64,000 nucleotides of DNA from contig CALGGM010000088.1 in the NCBI GenBank assembly GCA_937915925.1, positions 1 through 64,000 of the forward strand, written 5' to 3'. Shown piece by piece: positions 60,775 through 64,000 of the stretch. Origin of the DNA: an uncultured Clostridia bacterium (GTDB taxonomy: Bacteria; Bacillota; Clostridia; Christensenellales; CAG-138). The notes beneath the pieces were generated by a model. It was not told the origin of the DNA, did no database searches, and worked only from the letters and a program-made list of their open reading frames with translations. Made by a program: the position numbers and the translations under genes. Each line of letters opens with the position of its first letter. Within the stretch, counting starts at the first letter, position 1.

Positions 60775-61419
60775 ATGCGGAAGCTGCTCGATATCAACAA
60801 TCCGGTCATGCGCGCTCTGGTTGCGGTCTTCGATATGATCGTGCTGAGTGTGCTGTGGGTCGTATTCTCCCTGCCGGTCTTTACGATGGGCGCGGCGTCC
60901 GCTGCACTCTATCACGCGGTCTATCATCATGTCCGCAAGGGAGAGGATTACCTCTTCAGCAGCTTCTGGACGGCGTTTCGGGAGAACTTCAAGCGGCAGA
61001 CGCTTTGTTGGCTTGTACCGCTTGCGCTGCTCGTGCTTTTGGTTGTGGACGCGCTCGTGCTTCGCGGCAGGTATCTCGACGGAAAGCCGTTCGGCTGGCT
61101 CTATTATGCGGTGCTTGTCATCGCCGCATTTGTGCTGGTATGGACGGTGTATCTTGCGGCGTACGGCGCACGGTTCAACGGAACGGTCAAAGAAGTGCTC
61201 AAATACAGTCTGATCCTGTTCCGTGCGCATCCGCTGCTGATGCTCGGCGTCATGGTCATGGTGCTCGGCGGCATTGCACTTGCGCTGACGCTGCCTGCGT
61301 TTGTGATCCTGATTCCGGCGGGCGTGTATCTCGGCGCGTCGTTTCCCATCGAAGCGGCGTTCAAAAAGCATATGCGTCCGGAAGATTTGGAACGCATCCA
61401 AGGGGAGAATGAGAAATGA
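60775..61419 (+). CDS. YesL/DUF624 membrane protein
   Basis: A 214-aa protein with four or five membrane helices. 'LLDINNPVMRALVAVFDMIVLSVLWVVFSLPVFTMGAASAALYHAV' is the DUF624/YesL signature. These proteins accompany LplB/YtcP sugar importers in Firmicutes; their role is unknown. It overlaps the GH32 gene by 4 bp. Confidence 0.85.
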   Translation: MRKLLDINNPVMRALVAVFDMIVLSVLWVVFSLPVFTMGAASAALYHAVYHHVRKGEDYLFSSFWTAFRENFKRQTLCWLVPLALLVLLVVDALVLRGRYLDGKPFGWLYYAVLVIAAFVLVWTVYLAAYGARFNGTVKEVLKYSLILFRAHPLLMLGVMVMVLGGIALALTLPAFVILIPAGVYLGASFPIEAAFKKHMRPEDLERIQGENEK

Positions 61420-62906
61420 AACAAAAACTGCTGTTTGCAAGAGCGTACGAAAAGGAAGCGGCGAAGCTGATTCCCGATGAAGCGCGTCCGCTGTTTCATC
61501 TGACGCCCTATACCGGATGGATGAACGATCCGAACGGGTTTTCGTTCTATCAGGGCAAATTCCATCTGTTCTATCAGTACAATCCGTATGACACCGTTTG
61601 GGACGCCATGCATTGGGGACATGCGCAAAGTTCCGATCTGCTGCATTGGGAGTATCTTCCTGCTGCGCTTGCGCCGGATAAGCCGTATGACGATTTCGGC
61701 TGCTTCTCCGGCAGCGCAATCGAGCTCGACGACGGAAGACAGCTTCTGCTCTATACCGGCGTCCGCAGAGAAGGCGGCGAAGGCGAAAACTTAGACGTGC
61801 AGACGCAGTGTGTTGCAATCGGAGACGGTTTGAATTACCGCAAGATCGCACAGAATCCGGTGCTGGACGAAACCGATCTGCCAAAGGGATGTGAACGCGC
61901 AAACTTCCGTGATCCGAAAATCTGGCGCGAGAAGGACGGAAGCTTCCGCTGTGTCGTCGGCACCTGCGAAGAAAACGGCCTCGGCAAGCTGCTTCTGTTT
62001 CGCAGCCCGGACGGGATCAAGTGGAGCTTTGAAAGCATCCTGATCGAAAACGACGGGAGGCTCGGACTGATGTGGGAATGTCCCGATCTCTTTGAACTGG
62101 ACGGCAAAGCCGTGCTGCTTGTAAGCCCGCAGGATATGCTGCCGAAGTGCTTCGAATATCATAACGGCAATGGCAACGTCTGCCTGATCGGCACGTTCGA
62201 TGAAGCGACCAAGACGTTTCTTCCGGAAAGCGATCACGCGGTCGATTACGGCATCGACTTCTATGCGCCGACGACGCTGCTTGCGTCGGACGGACGCCGC
62301 ATCATGATCGGCTGGATGCAGAACTGGGACACGACGAAACTGACCGGCAGAAAAGACCGTCGGTGGTTTGGACAGATGACGCTTCCGCGTGAGCTCAGCA
62401 TCCGAAACGGACGGCTGTATCAGCAGCCGATCCGTGAGCTGGAACAGCTTCGCGGCAACTGCGTCCGCTTTGAAAACGTGCAGATCGAGGGCGAACAGCA
62501 TCTTGATGGCGTTACGGGAAGGACGGTCGATCTCGAACTGACGGTCCGCCCCGATCATTCGACAGTGATGTATCACAGCTTTGCGATCCGTTTCATGCAG
62601 AACGAGCAGTTCCATACTGAGCTCAGCTACCGGCCGTATGAATCGCTGCTGCGCATCGACCGCAAGTTTTCGGGCTCGCGCCGCGCGTATATCCATCAGC
62701 GCCGCTGCTATGTCCCACCGCGTAACGGCGAGATCAAGCTCCGGCTGATCCTCGATCGATTCAGCGTGGAAGTGTTCATCAACGACGGGGAGCAGGTCAT
62801 GACGGCAACGGTGCTGACCGAGCTTTCCGCAAGCGATATTTCTTTTGTCGCGGACGGTCGCGTCTTTATGGACGTCACAAAATACGATTTATTGTCGAGG
62901 GAATGA
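61416..62906 (+). CDS. Cytosolic GH32 beta-fructosidase
   Basis: A 496-aa enzyme without signal peptide. GH32 catalytic set: nucleophile Asp38 in 'GWMNDPNGF', R165-D166-P in 'FRDPKIW', acid/base Glu221 in 'WECPDLF'. The C-terminal beta-sandwich has 'LRLILDRFSVEVFINDGEQVMT'. It hydrolyses sucrose or imported fructo-oligosaccharides to fructose (and glucose). No PTS gene is near, so unphosphorylated substrate is likely. It is 3 bp before the kinase gene. Confidence 0.95.
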   Translation: MKQKLLFARAYEKEAAKLIPDEARPLFHLTPYTGWMNDPNGFSFYQGKFHLFYQYNPYDTVWDAMHWGHAQSSDLLHWEYLPAALAPDKPYDDFGCFSGSAIELDDGRQLLLYTGVRREGGEGENLDVQTQCVAIGDGLNYRKIAQNPVLDETDLPKGCERANFRDPKIWREKDGSFRCVVGTCEENGLGKLLLFRSPDGIKWSFESILIENDGRLGLMWECPDLFELDGKAVLLVSPQDMLPKCFEYHNGNGNVCLIGTFDEATKTFLPESDHAVDYGIDFYAPTTLLASDGRRIMIGWMQNWDTTKLTGRKDRRWFGQMTLPRELSIRNGRLYQQPIRELEQLRGNCVRFENVQIEGEQHLDGVTGRTVDLELTVRPDHSTVMYHSFAIRFMQNEQFHTELSYRPYESLLRIDRKFSGSRRAYIHQRRCYVPPRNGEIKLRLILDRFSVEVFINDGEQVMTATVLTELSASDISFVADGRVFMDVTKYDLLSRE

Positions 62907-62909
62907 CCG

Positions 62910-63869
62910 ATGAAACCGTTTGACGTCATCGCTTTGGGCGAGCTTCTTATCGATTTTACAGAAAACGGCACGAGCGAGCAGGGGAACCCCTTATGGGAGG
63001 CCAACCCCGGCGGCGCGCCGTGCAATGTGCTTGCTATGCTGAATAAGCTCAATCATAAGACCGCCTTTATCGGCAAGGTCGGAAACGACGTTTACGGCCG
63101 TCAGCTGATCGATACCGTGAAGAATGCGGGCATCGATACAAGCGCACTGCTCATTGACCCCGAGGTGCATACGACGCTTGCCGTCGTGCATACGTTCCCG
63201 AATGGAGATCGCGACTTTTCGTTCTACCGCAATCCCGGCGCGGATATGATGCTTTCCGTTTGCGATCTGCCGATGCCGCTTTTGCAGGATTGTAAGATCT
63301 TCCATTTCGGCACGCTGTCCATGACGCACGAGGGCGTGCGCGAAGCGACGGTGCAGGCGGTACAGTACGCCAAGGCCTGCGGCGCGATTGTTTCCTTCGA
63401 CCCGAATCTCCGTCCGCCGCTGTGGAGCTCCCTAAACGACGCCAAAACGCAGATCGCATGGGGCTTACGCAACAGCGATATCGTGAAGATTGCGGACAAC
63501 GAACTGGAATTTCTGACCGGCGAAACCGATTTCGATAAAGGCGCCGCCATTTTAAAAGAATGGTTCCCGAACATCCGGCTGTTGAACGTCACCGCCGGCG
63601 CGGACGGCAGCTATTCCTATTGCAACGGTCTGCGTGTGTTTGTCCCCGCGTTCCGCTTGGGCGGCACGATCGAAACGACCGGCGCAGGCGACACCTTCTG
63701 CGCGTGCGTGCTGCACGACGTGCTTACAAACGGTCTTGATAGCCGCACGGAAGCATCCTTAACGAACATGCTCCGCTTTGCCAATGCGGCGGCATACCTC
63801 GTCACCACGAAAAAAGGCGCGATTCGCTCCATGCCCGCGCCATCCGATATCGCAAGGGTTCTTTCATGA
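62910..63869 (+). CDS. PfkB-family fructokinase
   Basis: A 319-aa ribokinase-fold kinase. 'NPGGAPCNVLAMLNKLNHKTAFIGKVGNDVYG' (PfkB signature 1) and 'ETTGAGDTFCACVL' (signature 2, catalytic Asp in GAGD). It phosphorylates fructose released by GH32 to fructose-6-phosphate, linking the operon to glycolysis. Last gene before a strong terminator. Confidence 0.9.
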   Translation: MKPFDVIALGELLIDFTENGTSEQGNPLWEANPGGAPCNVLAMLNKLNHKTAFIGKVGNDVYGRQLIDTVKNAGIDTSALLIDPEVHTTLAVVHTFPNGDRDFSFYRNPGADMMLSVCDLPMPLLQDCKIFHFGTLSMTHEGVREATVQAVQYAKACGAIVSFDPNLRPPLWSSLNDAKTQIAWGLRNSDIVKIADNELEFLTGETDFDKGAAILKEWFPNIRLLNVTAGADGSYSYCNGLRVFVPAFRLGGTIETTGAGDTFCACVLHDVLTNGLDSRTEASLTNMLRFANAAAYLVTTKKGAIRSMPAPSDIARVLS

Positions 63870-63882
63870 TTACCCACCTCCT

Positions 63883-63922
63883 GACAAACGCCCCGCCAGC
63901 GACGAACGGCGGGGCGTTTGTC
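63883..63922 (+). terminator. Operon terminator
   Basis: A perfect 15-bp stem (GACAAACGCCCCGCC at 63883-63897 with 63908-63922). It ends the fructan operon; I see nothing further to position 64000. Confidence 0.85.
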
Positions 63923-64000
63923 ATACAAGTCCAAATATACGGACTCGCATTCTAAGTGGAAAATAAAGTTCTTGCTTTTCCGGCAAGGTGTACTGTATAA

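Overview
The window is about 50% GC, gene-dense, and reads as an anaerobic gut- or rumen-type Clostridia genome. Signs of this are AGGAGG-type ribosome sites, many lipoproteins, ferredoxin-thioredoxin reductase without oxygen-linked genes, a PlsA-type plasmalogen synthase, AgrC/LytTR-type signalling, and MsmK/LplB/YtcP-type sugar import. No rRNA, complete tRNA or CRISPR array was seen.

Layout. (1) 0-7.5 kb: accessory genes (metallophosphoesterase, DUF2971, YunG-like, an unknown 581-aa protein, a zinc-ribbon/Ltp-repeat membrane protein, a SWIM-finger protein, tiny membrane proteins), then a non-coding zone with two kinds of short tandem repeat. (2) 7.5-9.5 kb: a three-gene HipBST-like toxin-antitoxin module behind three evenly spaced operators, followed by TnpV. 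(3) 9.6-19.8 kb: a mosaic in which intact genes (diacylglycerol kinase, FtsH, a 1408-aa PlsA-like protein) alternate with end-fragments of others (histidine kinase, MscS, PgsA, YitT, ABC ATPase). (4) 20.1-26.9 kb: an intact two-component system followed by a TIM-barrel protein, radical SAM enzyme, CdsA, a second diacylglycerol kinase and a PlsC-like acyltransferase.

Five promoters in regions 3 and 4 share a direct repeat (GTTTC-N6-GTTTAGA, 11-bp period) fused to a -35/-10 core, including the promoter of the response regulator itself. This points to one membrane-lipid regulon and is the most interesting feature of the window.

(5) 27-35.5 kb: lipoprotein, a heterodimeric ABC exporter (second subunit cut by an in-frame TAG), a frameshifted trigger-factor-like chaperone with thioredoxin and ferredoxin-thioredoxin reductase, and an AgrA/AgrC pair with a broken kinase. 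(6) 35.9-49.8 kb: MATE exporter, then a GntR-controlled divergent catabolic cluster: RraA-type aldolase on one side; PIG-L hydrolase, Dpp-type ABC importer, two VOC proteins, LeuC/LeuD-like hydratase, a second RraA protein and a 2-hydroxyacid dehydrogenase on the other. It probably imports and breaks down an unidentified amide or ester of a hydroxy-acid. (7) 49.8-51.2 kb: decayed cell-surface genes, dispersed hairpin repeats and a tRNA 3'-end remnant. (8) 51.2-63.9 kb: a LacI-controlled fructan operon with ABC importer, CBM-like lipoprotein, extracellular and cytosolic GH32 enzymes and fructokinase, closed by a strong terminator.
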